The notes under the pieces: model-generated
Told to the model about the DNA's origin: nothing
The model's database searches: none
The model's input: only the letters and a program-made list of their open reading frames with translations
Origin: a virus
Reading direction: 5' to 3' (one strand)
IMG/VR virus record: IMGVR_UViG_3300008448_000192
Span: 1 to 42,648 of that record
DNA: 42,648 bases
Part shown: positions 29,585 to 39,009 of the stretch, piece by piece
Numbering within the stretch: position 1 is the stretch's first letter
Layout of the letters: each line of letters starts with the position of its first letter
Translations under genes and position numbers: made by a program

Positions 29585-32500
29585 TTATAGCTGTAGCATT
29601 GCTGCTATAGCTTCAATTCGTGTTTGTTTAGTTGATCTATTAGTCTTACTCATATACCCATCAGGATATAGAGTCATTTGAAAGTATTTTCTTTTGATAT
29701 TTACAAGTTTACTTGGATCTTTAATCGCTTCTAAAATACTATCAGTATTTGTTATTTTTACATTTCTTAAAGAATAAGCTTGTAAGATTTCATCCTTAAG
29801 TTTAATTTCTCTTAGTTCATCTAGAGTAAATTCATTTGGATTAAGCTGTCCAATAACTTCATTCATTGTCTTAGCTGCTTCTTCTTTAGTTGGTTTATTC
29901 CAATCTAATGCACCATTATTTTTCCGAATAGCTTGAGTATTGTTTGGTTGTTTACCAGCAATAACTCTAAGTTGATATTCTAGTTCTGGTTTTGTTAGTG
30001 GAGAATCTTGAATTGTTTTCCAAGATTGCTCACTTAAACCAAAAGAAGACTCAGCATTATAAGGATTGTTTGAGCTTTTAATATAATGAACTACATTAAA
30101 AGTTTGTTCTGGAATATTCCATACTGTTCTTCCTGTTGATCTACGGATTACAGATAATTCGTCAGTTCCAAAAAGAGAGTTCAACCAATCTTGTGGATCA
30201 GCATCTATATTATTTTCTCTGAAGATTTCTATATCTCGCTTGTTTGTATCCACAAAACTAGAATAAACACCACGAACAAAACCTTCAGTACCAGCAATAA
30301 CAGTAGGAGCTGCTGCTAATTCAGGCATTACATTAGGACTAGAAGGTGTTCTTTCTTTGATTGTTTCTTCTATACCTTGCCCAATATAACCCTGCTCTCT
30401 TCCTTGAATTGCAATTCTAGCTCTAAGAGGTAGGGTTGAAGAGTGTCCGGGTAGGAAATATTCACTAGGAATTTCTTCTGGGTTATCTGGAAAACTTCCA
30501 GTGTCTGTATATAGCTGAGTCCAGTTAATATATCTAAAGTCAGGATTATTTATAAGATCCTTGCTATACGCATATTTCATAAAGTCTTGCTGGAATGTAG
30601 CAAGTTTTTCCTGAGAAATTGTAGAAGGCTTTGCTAAATTTTCAAGAGCTTCAGTAGATATTCTTGGAATAGGCTGCGTATAAAAAATTGATTTAGCTGC
30701 TTTTGCTTTTTCTTGCTTGGCTTTTAAACCAGTTAATTCTGATGAATCTGCAGCAGTCGCGGAATCTATAATAAGACGGTAGTCTTTATTACTTTCTTCA
30801 GGACGAAGCATATAATACTTACCGCTCTTATAATATAGATTCAATCCATTGGAAAGATTAGTCTCAACACCAGTAATAAACTTCTCACTGTTTGGAGAAT
30901 AAAGAATTAAACCTTTATTATCTCCTCTTTGAACAGCAAAATCAGTTGAGGAAGATTTAGTAGCTCTTTCCATATTAGTATTTCTACCAAAGTCTACTTG
31001 AGAATTATCTTGATATACACGCATAGCGTTAAAAATATAACCAAGAAATTCTACATTAGTTTTTGCGCCATTAGCAACTGCTTTATCAAACAACTGCTTT
31101 AAGTTAGCGTCAGTAAACAATGCTTTATTTTCATCATAGGTTTGAGTACCATCAGCATCTCTTGCAATTTCCCAAGCTAAGTTTTTAGATTTCTTTAACT
31201 GTGAATCTGACATAACAATATCATGGAATGCTGTATTGTTTTGAGCAAAGAATGCTTTAGCATCTTCAAAGGTAGTTAAAGGACTATTTACATTAGCAAG
31301 AATAGCAGATTTAGTTGGTAGATAAGGTTCATTAACAGCGTAAATAACTTGATCTGCTTCCATTGGTCCAAAATTAGGGGCTGATTCAGAATCAAAAGGA
31401 ACAAAAGTATAAGGATATATACCTCGTTCGGCTTCTAAATACTTAGACATTCCTTTTTCAAGGCTTAGTCTATTACCGCCACTAGCATCTGTTTCTTGTG
31501 GAATATACAATAGTGGTGTTCCATCAGCAGTCATTGGAGTAATGGCGCCTAGTTGTCGTGATCCTTTTGGTGTAATTACTTCTATGTAATCTGTACCAGA
31601 AGCTCCAGTTAATTTTGTAATTTTAATGGGACGGCCTCCTCTTGGAGTTCCCATAAAATTATACATAGTTTGGCTATAATTAAAAGACGCATCAAACCAA
31701 GGAATTGCACCTGTACTAGAAGTAATTGGTAAATCATCAAAGACTTGCTTTGCTGCTACTAATCTAGCTTCAAATGCTGGAGTATATCCCTCAGCAAATA
31801 CAATACCATTCTTACCTTTTGATGTTCGTTTTTCCATTGCAGTTGGAGAAGAAGCAATAGTAAAGCGTAGTAAATCAAAACCAGTAATAGAAGTTTGAAT
31901 TCTAACTCCATTTTTATCTCTGGTTGTGTTTACAGCGCCATCAAGCAAAGCTTCAAAAACTTCAGTATCAACTTGTGGGTTGATTTGTTTTGCAAAATTT
32001 AAAGCACTGCTTTTAAAATCTCTATCAGCAGTCATAGTATTAAGCCAGTTATTCCCAAACATATGGGCTTTAATCAAAGCTTTATCTTTTTCTACTGGAT
32101 CTTTTAACAGTTCCTTTTTTTCTTTAGGCAAACCAGCAAGCATAGGAGATTTATCCAAAGATGCTTTTATGTTTTCCATATAAGACATGTTAGGAGCATA
32201 TAGAATAAGAGGCATGCCTGTATTTGGATTATTAGTTACAATGTAACCTTCTCTTCTTACTTGTTCATCAAGTAAAGTTTCAATTGCTGTTTTTCTAGCT
32301 TCACTATCAGTACCGAATAAACCGGGATTACTTTCTAATGTAGCAGAAACTCTGGCAAGTATAGGAACAAGTGCTGGATTTTCTGCCAATAAAGAAGAAG
32401 CTGAAATATTTGGAGTCTCGTCTATTAGATTACCTGCTTTAGCAGTTAATTCAAGACTACCTTCTTCAATATCTGCTCCAAATTTTTTTAGTAAAGAATA

Positions 32501-33832
32501 GGTTACGCCAACTAATTCTTCAAACTTAGCTACATCTTGTGGATTTTGAGAACCATTAAAGATTGTAGTTCCAGCTCTAAGTTGTTGTATTCTTTTAAAG
32601 GTGTCTTTTAAAGCATCTCTCTTTAAACCAGTAATTTGACCTAACTGAGTAAGATCAAATTTATTCTTAACATGTAGACGCATCATAGATAGTTTAAGTT
32701 TTTGTCCTTCATCAAGACCATCAATTCTATCTATTGCATTTTCTGCTAGGTGATCTGGCATTTCAGCAAAAGTTGTTGCAACAAGAGCAGCCATACCATT
32801 GTTTGGTTGCTCAGTTTCAACAACATCTTTAGTCATTCTTTCCATATCTACAGTAAGTTGACCAGTAGCATTCATAACAGCACTGTATGGACCATAATAA
32901 AAATTATCTGTCTGTACTAATGTTTGAAGATCTTCTGGTGATGTTATAGTATCAATATGTTGAATTTGAAAATACCATTTACCATCTGCTCGTTTAATAA
33001 CGGGAGAATTTTCTGTTCCTGTTACTGGATCTATACTAGTTATTTGTTTCCAATTACCTGCCATATCTTTTTTAAACCCTACTATTGGTATGTTTGGGTT
33101 TTCAGGATGTGGGGGTAGTGAGTAAGCACCAAGAAGAACTTGTGGTTGAATCTTTGGATCTCTAACTCCAGCACCATTCTTCCAAGCAGCATAATTTTCT
33201 TCTTCTTTTACGACACCATTAATAACTCGCTGAGTTTCATATAGTAACTTGTTAGCAAATCTATCAATATCTCTTAAGGAGTTTCTAGACGATAAAGCAA
33301 GCTCTTGGTATTTTAAACCTAGTTTTGTTATATCTAAATCTGGTGCAAAGTATTTCTCATCGCCTAAAACTTTAATAGCATCGGTTCTAAAATCTTCTTT
33401 AGTTTGCTTAATCTGAGTAACTAAATCATTAATTACTTTGCTATTAGCTGGTCTTTTTTCTTTATCTGCATTGTAGATTTCAGTACTCTGTTGAAGATAA
33501 AAATCATCTAAAGTGCTCTGGTACTTATCTTTAAGTTCTACTACACCGTTTCTTTTTGAATCAATAAGGTAGTCTAATACAGTTTCAAAAGTCTGTGATG
33601 CCATTTGAAAAGCATTTTGACCTAGGTTATACCAATAAATATCAGCGTTATCAATTCCAATTTGCTGTTGTGCGAATTGTACTTGACCTTCTTGATAAAC
33701 ATTAGCAACCTCTGGAGGAGTGAATCCAGCCTGTGGGCCTGTCTCAAATACTGTTTGTTCAATGGGATCTAAATTCTTAGAACCACCAAGTAAATTTTGT
33801 AGTTCTTTACTTACATTATTCTGTTGTGCCAT
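29585..33832 (-). CDS. Large internal virion (ejection) protein, 1415 aa
   Basis: No sequence family recognised with certainty. Position between the 350-aa protein and the giant protein, and the large soluble helical/mixed sequence, match T7 gp15/gp16-type ejection proteins (747 and 1318 aa in T7). The N-terminus is Gln-rich (QVQFAQQQIG), followed by long helices. No transglycosylase or peptidase motif is evident and there is no signal peptide. ATG 33832 follows GGAG and overlaps the upstream gene by 17 nt, so the two are coupled. The likely role is part of the periplasmic tunnel through which DNA enters the host. Confidence 0.7.
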   Translation of the reverse strand: MAQQNNVSKELQNLLGGSKNLDPIEQTVFETGPQAGFTPPEVANVYQEGQVQFAQQQIGIDNADIYWYNLGQNAFQMASQTFETVLDYLIDSKRNGVVELKDKYQSTLDDFYLQQSTEIYNADKEKRPANSKVINDLVTQIKQTKEDFRTDAIKVLGDEKYFAPDLDITKLGLKYQELALSSRNSLRDIDRFANKLLYETQRVINGVVKEEENYAAWKNGAGVRDPKIQPQVLLGAYSLPPHPENPNIPIVGFKKDMAGNWKQITSIDPVTGTENSPVIKRADGKWYFQIQHIDTITSPEDLQTLVQTDNFYYGPYSAVMNATGQLTVDMERMTKDVVETEQPNNGMAALVATTFAEMPDHLAENAIDRIDGLDEGQKLKLSMMRLHVKNKFDLTQLGQITGLKRDALKDTFKRIQQLRAGTTIFNGSQNPQDVAKFEELVGVTYSLLKKFGADIEEGSLELTAKAGNLIDETPNISASSLLAENPALVPILARVSATLESNPGLFGTDSEARKTAIETLLDEQVRREGYIVTNNPNTGMPLILYAPNMSYMENIKASLDKSPMLAGLPKEKKELLKDPVEKDKALIKAHMFGNNWLNTMTADRDFKSSALNFAKQINPQVDTEVFEALLDGAVNTTRDKNGVRIQTSITGFDLLRFTIASSPTAMEKRTSKGKNGIVFAEGYTPAFEARLVAAKQVFDDLPITSSTGAIPWFDASFNYSQTMYNFMGTPRGGRPIKITKLTGASGTDYIEVITPKGSRQLGAITPMTADGTPLLYIPQETDASGGNRLSLEKGMSKYLEAERGIYPYTFVPFDSESAPNFGPMEADQVIYAVNEPYLPTKSAILANVNSPLTTFEDAKAFFAQNNTAFHDIVMSDSQLKKSKNLAWEIARDADGTQTYDENKALFTDANLKQLFDKAVANGAKTNVEFLGYIFNAMRVYQDNSQVDFGRNTNMERATKSSSTDFAVQRGDNKGLILYSPNSEKFITGVETNLSNGLNLYYKSGKYYMLRPEESNKDYRLIIDSATAADSSELTGLKAKQEKAKAAKSIFYTQPIPRISTEALENLAKPSTISQEKLATFQQDFMKYAYSKDLINNPDFRYINWTQLYTDTGSFPDNPEEIPSEYFLPGHSSTLPLRARIAIQGREQGYIGQGIEETIKERTPSSPNVMPELAAAPTVIAGTEGFVRGVYSSFVDTNKRDIEIFRENNIDADPQDWLNSLFGTDELSVIRRSTGRTVWNIPEQTFNVVHYIKSSNNPYNAESSFGLSEQSWKTIQDSPLTKPELEYQLRVIAGKQPNNTQAIRKNNGALDWNKPTKEEAAKTMNEVIGQLNPNEFTLDELREIKLKDEILQAYSLRNVKITNTDSILEAIKDPSKLVNIKRKYFQMTLYPDGYMSKTNRSTKQTRIEAIAAMLQL

Positions 33833-34868
33833 TTAAATCTCCGAACATGTTTGGATACTTTGTCATTGCTGTATAAATACTTTCAGCAAGTTCTTGTTCA
33901 TTAGTAATACGCTTGCTAGCAATCTCTCCCTTAAGACCACGAATAATCTGATCTTGTGGGCTGCTTTCAGCGTTAATTGAAAAAGCTTCACCCCAACGAT
34001 CAAGAGTATAAAAGCCTTGCTCAAGAAGTTTAGTAGACTCCATAGCAGCTTGTCTTTCTTGCATTGAGATGACTGAGCGCTGTGCTGATAGTTTCATATC
34101 AACAGCTTGCTTGATTGGATTGATTGCGCTGTCTCTAACTAAGACTTGCTCAGCAAATGAGGGCGCACCAAACTGATCCTTTGGAAATACTTGCTGTCTA
34201 TTTTCCACAGCAAAGCCGGGAATAAAACCTGTATTTTGTCCATAGATTCCAATGCGGCCATTAACAACATTAGCCACATCAAATAAATTTAATTGCTCTA
34301 ATCTTACAAAGTCAGCAGTATGCTGTTCAACAGAAACATCTGGATCAAGATCATTCTTCAAAATAAAGTTATTTACTTTATCTGATAATGACTTACTGTA
34401 GACTTGATTAGCTTTGCTTAGATTAGCATTGGCAACTGTTGTTGATAACTTTGCCAACTCAGGTTCCAATACGGATCTTGCCCATGTTGGTGAGTTGTCA
34501 ATACGATCTCTCAAAAAGAATTCTTTATTGGAGACACCATTAATTAAATTGGTTTCGTTTAAAGTTACATTAACAAAGTCAGACTGTGCGCCTTCTAATC
34601 CCCGTGGATGCATGTTCTCGTATGTTTTCCAATATGTATTTCTAGCATTATTGGACATACCGTCAATATTAATATTCTTCTTCCAGTAGTTAAAACGACT
34701 GGCTGGATTATTTGGATACATGTTGGATGCGACTTCAGCAACTTGCTTGATCTTTGCGACATCCTGTGTATCAATCATATCTTGTTCTTTGGCTTCTGGT
34801 ATTGTTGTCCCTGATACGGACTCAGAAGCAATCTTCTGCAAAGAAGACATAAGATCTTTCTTAGCCAT
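33816..34868 (-). CDS. Internal virion protein, 350 aa
   Basis: Not matched to a named family. It is largely helical and soluble, with a flexible N-terminus (SLQKIASESVSGTTIPEAKE). ATG 34868 lies after GGAGG. It sits between the gp14-like protein and the 1415-aa protein in the same operon, which suggests a component of the ejection apparatus or internal core. Its coupling to the next gene suggests balanced synthesis. Confidence 0.65.
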   Translation of the reverse strand: MAKKDLMSSLQKIASESVSGTTIPEAKEQDMIDTQDVAKIKQVAEVASNMYPNNPASRFNYWKKNINIDGMSNNARNTYWKTYENMHPRGLEGAQSDFVNVTLNETNLINGVSNKEFFLRDRIDNSPTWARSVLEPELAKLSTTVANANLSKANQVYSKSLSDKVNNFILKNDLDPDVSVEQHTADFVRLEQLNLFDVANVVNGRIGIYGQNTGFIPGFAVENRQQVFPKDQFGAPSFAEQVLVRDSAINPIKQAVDMKLSAQRSVISMQERQAAMESTKLLEQGFYTLDRWGEAFSINAESSPQDQIIRGLKGEIASKRITNEQELAESIYTAMTKYPNMFGDLNGTTE

Positions 34869-34883
34869 TAACTACCTCCGTTT

Positions 34884-35645
34884 TTATTTAAATTGAAAAG
34901 TGGGAATACCTGTATAAGTAGTACTGCCCATTCCAGTATATACAGGGACAACATTGGAAGGCGTAGGAACTGAGCCACCACCAGCGCCGCCTCCACCACC
35001 TTGACCGGGGAAGCCATACTTAGCACCAGCACCAACGAATGCAGAAGCTCCAGATAGACCAGCCTGAATTAAACCAGTTGTTAAAGCAGTGCTTGAGTTG
35101 TCTGGGATACCGCCTTTAGCTGGAATAAATACTCCTAGATCTGGGGCAATAGATGAGGCTCTTTGAGAAAGCCGTGCTTGCTGTTGTGTCACAATATCTT
35201 GATATGCACTTCTATGGTTTAACTTTAAAGCAGCCATATTATTACCAAGCGATTCAATGTTCTGTCTAAACAAAGCTCGGGCTGTTCCACTTGTTGGATT
35301 CATTCCTCGGCCTGTCGTTGCTGCCAAGAACTGTGCGTTTACCTGAGCAGTTTGTTTGCTTAGTGTACTCTTTTGATTTGAAAAAGACTTGTCCAAATAA
35401 AGCTCAGCCATTGCTCGTTCTTTATTTGCCGCTTTTTCGATCTGAGTATTTCTTTCAAGATTGGCTTGAAACTGTCGCATTGTATTGCGATCTTGTGCTT
35501 GTTTCTGCCATTGATTCTGGAAGTTAGCATTACGCTGTTGAATTTCAGCAGCCATTGCCTGAGACTCAGCCTGACTTGACTGACCCAATGCACCCATAAC
35601 GCCGGAAGCCAAAGCCATTACGCCCATTCCGATTGCTACTGGCAT
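34884..35645 (-). CDS. gp14-like internal virion protein, 253 aa
   Basis: A compact virion protein of the T7 gp14 type. A hydrophobic Gly/Ala/Met N-terminus (VAIGMGVMALASGVMGALG, residues 3-21) suits membrane insertion. A long Gln/Asn-rich helix (residues about 25-90) follows, with a conserved-type RGM-x-PTSGTARALF segment, a second hydrophobic stretch, and a Gly-rich C-terminal region. T7 gp14 forms the outer-membrane part of the ejection channel; the same role is inferred. ATG 35645 follows GAGG and overlaps the preceding gene by 10 nt. Confidence 0.75.
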   Translation of the reverse strand: MPVAIGMGVMALASGVMGALGQSSQAESQAMAAEIQQRNANFQNQWQKQAQDRNTMRQFQANLERNTQIEKAANKERAMAELYLDKSFSNQKSTLSKQTAQVNAQFLAATTGRGMNPTSGTARALFRQNIESLGNNMAALKLNHRSAYQDIVTQQQARLSQRASSIAPDLGVFIPAKGGIPDNSSTALTTGLIQAGLSGASAFVGAGAKYGFPGQGGGGGAGGGSVPTPSNVVPVYTGMGSTTYTGIPTFQFK

Positions 35646-36133
35646 GATAATCCTCTTTCTATAAATGAGAGAATACTATTTATGGAAGAATCTAGGTCTT
35701 CAGTATACACTCTCATAACTTGTTTATTGTTCAGTGATGATAACCACTGCTCTGTATTTTCTATGAATGGAAGTAGTAAAGAAGATGGTGAATCTAAAGA
35801 TAGTAACTGGTTATTTAGTTTGCACTCGTCTTTAAATACTTTGTAAAGACTGGCAACTTGAGCTACTTTATCCTTACGCTCAAGAGCAACAACACCAACT
35901 ATCTTATTAACATCAATGTCTAAATAAGAAGGATACCATAGCTTAACCAAACAGTTATTAATTGTTGGATCATATATAACAGCATCCCAATATCCATCTA
36001 CATTGTGTTGTTCGACTGTAAAGTTAGGTATAAACTTATAACCATGTATTGGTATTCCTTTTTGTTTTGCTTGCTGCATAACAAATGATGTTCCTGTCCG
36101 TGGACCTAAGCCTGTTACAATAACTATACTCAT
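35636..36133 (-). CDS. P-loop/sulfotransferase-like protein, 165 aa
   Basis: The N-terminus IVIVTGLGPRTGTSFVMQQA looks like a strand, a phosphate-binding loop and a helix, as in sulfotransferases and related P-loop transferases that bind PAPS or a nucleotide. The loop lacks the classical GKS/T ending, so ATP binding is unlikely to be canonical. No C-terminal motif confirms the family. ATG overlaps the terminase stop (ATGA), placing it in the packaging/ejection operon. It may modify a host or virion component, but the function is uncertain. Confidence 0.5.
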   Translation of the reverse strand: MSIVIVTGLGPRTGTSFVMQQAKQKGIPIHGYKFIPNFTVEQHNVDGYWDAVIYDPTINNCLVKLWYPSYLDIDVNKIVGVVALERKDKVAQVASLYKVFKDECKLNNQLLSLDSPSSLLLPFIENTEQWLSSLNNKQVMRVYTEDLDSSINSILSFIERGLSCQ

Positions 36134-37815
36134 CTTCGTTTACGGTTTAAAATAGATTTACCAAACTTATTTTCTTTTGGTTCTTTCCCATTCAGTAGGA
36201 TAGCACCAGAGATTCTATCACCTAGAATACCTAGGGATCTCTTGTTGCTCATCCAATCTTTTACTTTATTCTTATAATCTTCTTCTTGTCTATTGATCAT
36301 TTCTCTTTCGGGATCAACCGCCAGAGCTTCAGTCCAATAGGATACAGCAGCAGCGAGTACATCTACACGGTCATCGTGCTTTAGTGCGCCACGCTTTTCC
36401 TGCATTCTAGTAATTTGAATTTGATTATCTTTATTTTTTAATACTTCGGTATCCATAACTAATCTATGCTGTGCCATAATTGGCTCTAGTATATTAATTA
36501 TTCTATGTTCCTTTTGTCCTGATACTTTGAATTCTTCAATGGCAACAGCACCACAATTCTGCATTACGACAGGTGTAAGGATCTTGCCAAACATACCATC
36601 ACCGTAGTTAGACTCATACCTTACGAGATTAATGTCGTACTGATTAATCAACTTACAGATTTGTTTAAGTGTTGGTGTATCATAGCCACCCTGAATACCT
36701 AGTAGTTCATGGATGACAACATAACCATGAGCGAACGATGCAACGCATACCGCAGTTTCATCCGCGCCTCTACCAGATGGGTCGATAAACAATACAGTCT
36801 GTGAATACGGGACAAACTTAGGTTCAATGTGCATTGGTTCATATACAAGATCTCCTTTCATACCAAAAGAAGAAACTCTTCTATTTACCACGCTCTTAGC
36901 ATGAACAATTTTTACCGGAAAGACTTCTGGATCGACATCAATAACGATGATGTCTTCCAATCTGAGGGGATATTTCTTGTTGTCAGCTGAAGTCGTTTTG
37001 AGTTTATAGTGGAGTTCAAAATTTGTAGGACCAATCTTTGCTTCAAGTTCAGCAAGTTTCTCATCCGAGAATCGCTCTGGCTGTGTCGAACAACCCGGCT
37101 CCATGCCCAACTGCAACACATAGGAATCAACATCTTCAACATCCTCTGCATTATCCAAGTCTGGCATTACTGCCGGAAACTTGATAATCTTGTAGATACC
37201 ACCTAGTTTGTTATATACAGAGTCTTTGGATTGTGGTGTACCAAGGAATCTGATAGAGCAGTCTTCACCTTTGTTCTTGACATTCTCAAGTTCAAGGCAA
37301 CGCTCCCATAATTTCTCTCTAGCCTGTGGGCTATCTGAGTTCTCAGGAATCTCTACATCGTCACCAATGATCTTGTCTGCGTGTAGACCTGTGATCTGGG
37401 AGGTAATACCTCTAGCGGTAACGGATAGATCCTGAGTAAATTTAGTTCTACTGTTTACATTAAAACCAAAAGCACTATCCTTATCGGACTCCTTTGGTTC
37501 TAGGTTTGCCATGTATGGAACCAGAGTTAAAATGTTTCTGGCCTGAGATACAAACTTAATTGCCTTATCCGCTGTAGCAGAAAGTACAAGTATTGTTGTA
37601 TTAGGATTCCGTAGTAGAATCCAAGATACATAACAAGCTGTGATTACACTCTTACCAGCACCACGCCCTGCCTGTAGGATATGATCACTTGGACCTTCCT
37701 GTAGACGGTTAGCTATGGCATACTGGAGAGGGGTGGGTTCACCTAAACCCAAATACTTAAAACAAAAATAAAGGTGATTGCGGAAGTCGTCTATGACCTC
37801 TGGGGGTGGCTTCAT
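36130..37815 (-). CDS. terL: Large terminase subunit (T7 gp19-like)
   Basis: The 561-aa packaging motor cuts concatemers and pumps DNA into the prohead. The ATPase part has Walker A GRGAGKS (50-56, K55), Walker B around KIIGDDVE (149-155) and a coupling motif LGTPQSKDSVY (191-201). The nuclease part has the first acidic site FIDPSGRG (D345), ESNYGDG near 401-407 and a final KHDDRVD (479-485). ATG 37815 lies after AGGAGG, downstream of a terminator that separates it from the small-terminase candidate. The sequence type is closest in pattern to T7-like terminases, whose genomes have direct terminal repeats. Confidence 0.95.
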   Translation of the reverse strand: MKPPPEVIDDFRNHLYFCFKYLGLGEPTPLQYAIANRLQEGPSDHILQAGRGAGKSVITACYVSWILLRNPNTTILVLSATADKAIKFVSQARNILTLVPYMANLEPKESDKDSAFGFNVNSRTKFTQDLSVTARGITSQITGLHADKIIGDDVEIPENSDSPQAREKLWERCLELENVKNKGEDCSIRFLGTPQSKDSVYNKLGGIYKIIKFPAVMPDLDNAEDVEDVDSYVLQLGMEPGCSTQPERFSDEKLAELEAKIGPTNFELHYKLKTTSADNKKYPLRLEDIIVIDVDPEVFPVKIVHAKSVVNRRVSSFGMKGDLVYEPMHIEPKFVPYSQTVLFIDPSGRGADETAVCVASFAHGYVVIHELLGIQGGYDTPTLKQICKLINQYDINLVRYESNYGDGMFGKILTPVVMQNCGAVAIEEFKVSGQKEHRIINILEPIMAQHRLVMDTEVLKNKDNQIQITRMQEKRGALKHDDRVDVLAAAVSYWTEALAVDPEREMINRQEEDYKNKVKDWMSNKRSLGILGDRISGAILLNGKEPKENKFGKSILNRKRR

Positions 37816-37892
37816 GGTTTGCCTCCTAATGGCCCTAGAATGGCCTATAAACGGTTTTAATGTGTTCAGGCTATCTGGGTAGCCTCGGCATA

Positions 37893-37927
37893 CGAAAAAC
37901 CCTAGGGAGCAATTAAGCTCCCTAGGG
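37893..37927 (-). terminator. Intrinsic terminator upstream of terL
   Basis: An 11-bp perfect stem CCCTAGGGAGC-TTAATT-GCTCCCTAGGG is followed by TTTTT on the minus strand. It begins 8 nt after the stop of the 74-aa gene. The terminase and ejection genes downstream must then depend on partial read-through or on a promoter in the 77-nt leader. Confidence 0.85.
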
Positions 37928-37934
37928 CGAACTT

Positions 37935-38159
37935 TTAAATCTGTGAAGACTTAAACTTGAATGGTATCTTGGCCTTCATGCTATCCTCAAGGGTGTTGAG
38001 GGTACTGGAGGGGATGCCATCTAGCACCTCCCGGTTGTCGTTTACCACGCCACGAATGACTTGGTATAGTCCGGGGGTACTCTTTGTATCGTCCTTGAGA
38101 TCGTCCAATAGACGCTCAATAAGACGAGAGTTCAATAAATTGATTAGTTCTGGATTCAC
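37935..38159 (-). CDS. Putative small terminase subunit, 74 aa
   Basis: A small helical protein (MNPELINLLNSRLIERLLDD then an acidic middle and a basic end, IPFKFKSS) directly upstream of the large terminase. T7 gp18 (89 aa) has the same place and similar size, so a DNA-recognition small terminase is inferred from position rather than sequence. It starts at GTG 38159, overlapping the previous stop as GTGA with a purine-rich AAGAAGAA upstream. A terminator follows. Confidence 0.5.
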   Translation of the reverse strand: MNPELINLLNSRLIERLLDDLKDDTKSTPGLYQVIRGVVNDNREVLDGIPSSTLNTLEDSMKAKIPFKFKSSQI

Positions 38160-38269
38160 TTCTTCTTGAACAACTCAGGAAGCTTACTTACGGGAACGAC
38201 TGAACCCGCAACATAGCCTACTACGAAGAGCATGAGAGCAAACCAAACTGAACCTAGGAATGATTCCAT
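38156..38269 (-). CDS. Small membrane protein of the lysis region, 37 aa
   Basis: ATG 38269 follows AAGG. The product has one membrane helix (FLGSVWFALMLFVVGYVAGS, about residues 4-23) and a basic tail (LPELFKKK). It lies between the lipoprotein gene and the small-terminase candidate, a position where T7-like phages place holins and spanin subunits. It could be a pinholin or accessory lysis protein, but only the topology is supported. Confidence 0.6.
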   Translation of the reverse strand: MESFLGSVWFALMLFVVGYVAGSVVPVSKLPELFKKK

Positions 38270-38274
38270 AATTA

Positions 38275-38745
38275 TTATCCTTCTACTTTCTTATATGCAG
38301 CATTGAATGCGGGATCTGAGGCCCGTAGTACTGCAATTGCTTCACGAATTGTTGTGGGGTCTGTTTCATCCTTGGCCTCGGCAAGTACCTTGGCCTGTTG
38401 AATCTTTTTCTCTGGGATGAATAGACCTAATGAATAAACAGTTTTTTGAATTAAAGTTCCGACACCTGTGTACCACAACAATACACAGACACCGATGATA
38501 GCCAAGGCTATGAAACCATAGCTTAACATATCTCCCCACCACGGCGTGATGTCTTTTACATTGCCAACGGCTCCTGCTATGTCAGTAGACTCACCAAGGA
38601 TATTGTGGGCATGCTTGTGAGCAGTCTTAATATCCGTGGTTTGAATAATAGCCATAGCCTCTTGTTGAATATAGTGATTGCTTGTGGATATCTCCTGTGT
38701 AGAAGAACATCCAGCCAAAGCAACCAACCAGAATAGATAACGCAT
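38275..38745 (-). CDS. Lipoprotein with internal membrane segment, 156 aa
   Basis: The N-terminus MRYLFWLVALAGC-SST is a lipoprotein signal with cleavage before C13. A periplasmic helical segment follows, then a strong transmembrane helix (FIALAIIGVCVLLWYTGVGT, about residues 77-96) and a soluble, probably cytoplasmic C-terminal domain (AIAVLRASDPAFNAAY). In a lysis cassette between tail fibre and terminase this recalls unimolecular spanins, but their membrane helix is C-terminal, so the present topology differs. ATG 38745 overlaps the upstream stop. Confidence 0.65.
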   Translation of the reverse strand: MRYLFWLVALAGCSSTQEISTSNHYIQQEAMAIIQTTDIKTAHKHAHNILGESTDIAGAVGNVKDITPWWGDMLSYGFIALAIIGVCVLLWYTGVGTLIQKTVYSLGLFIPEKKIQQAKVLAEAKDETDPTTIREAIAVLRASDPAFNAAYKKVEG

Positions 38746-38999
38746 TACTTGGACTCCAGCATTTCTACACGATAGCGTAGTGCCTTGAGATCTCCTATGA
38801 CGGTTATGATACTCTTCCCATTTTCAATATCAGCCTTTACTAAGTCTTTGGTTATTTCCTTGAGTTGTCTAAGCTCATCGGCATTAGATTCAATCAAGGC
38901 TTCTCGCTTACCTAGTCTGACAATCACAGTGACCACACCAATGGTGAGAATAGCCAACTGCATAAATGAAACAAATATTGCAAGGTTATTCTCTGTCAT
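38745..38999 (-). CDS. Holin-like / membrane-anchored coiled-coil protein, 84 aa
   Basis: The N-terminal membrane segment (about residues 6-28, LAIFVSFMQLAILTIGVVTV) is followed by a charged helix (IESNADELRQLKEITKDLVK) and a second amphipathic helix. This layout occurs in XhlA-like holin-associated proteins and in inner-membrane spanin subunits. It follows the tail fibre gene, where T7 carries its holin gp17.5. It is probably part of the lysis cassette; which part is uncertain. The start ATG at 38999 lacks a strong ribosome-binding site but lies 11 nt after the fibre stop. Confidence 0.6.
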   Translation of the reverse strand: MTENNLAIFVSFMQLAILTIGVVTVIVRLGKREALIESNADELRQLKEITKDLVKADIENGKSIITVIGDLKALRYRVEMLESK

Positions 39000-39009
39000 T
39001 ATTTATTCC

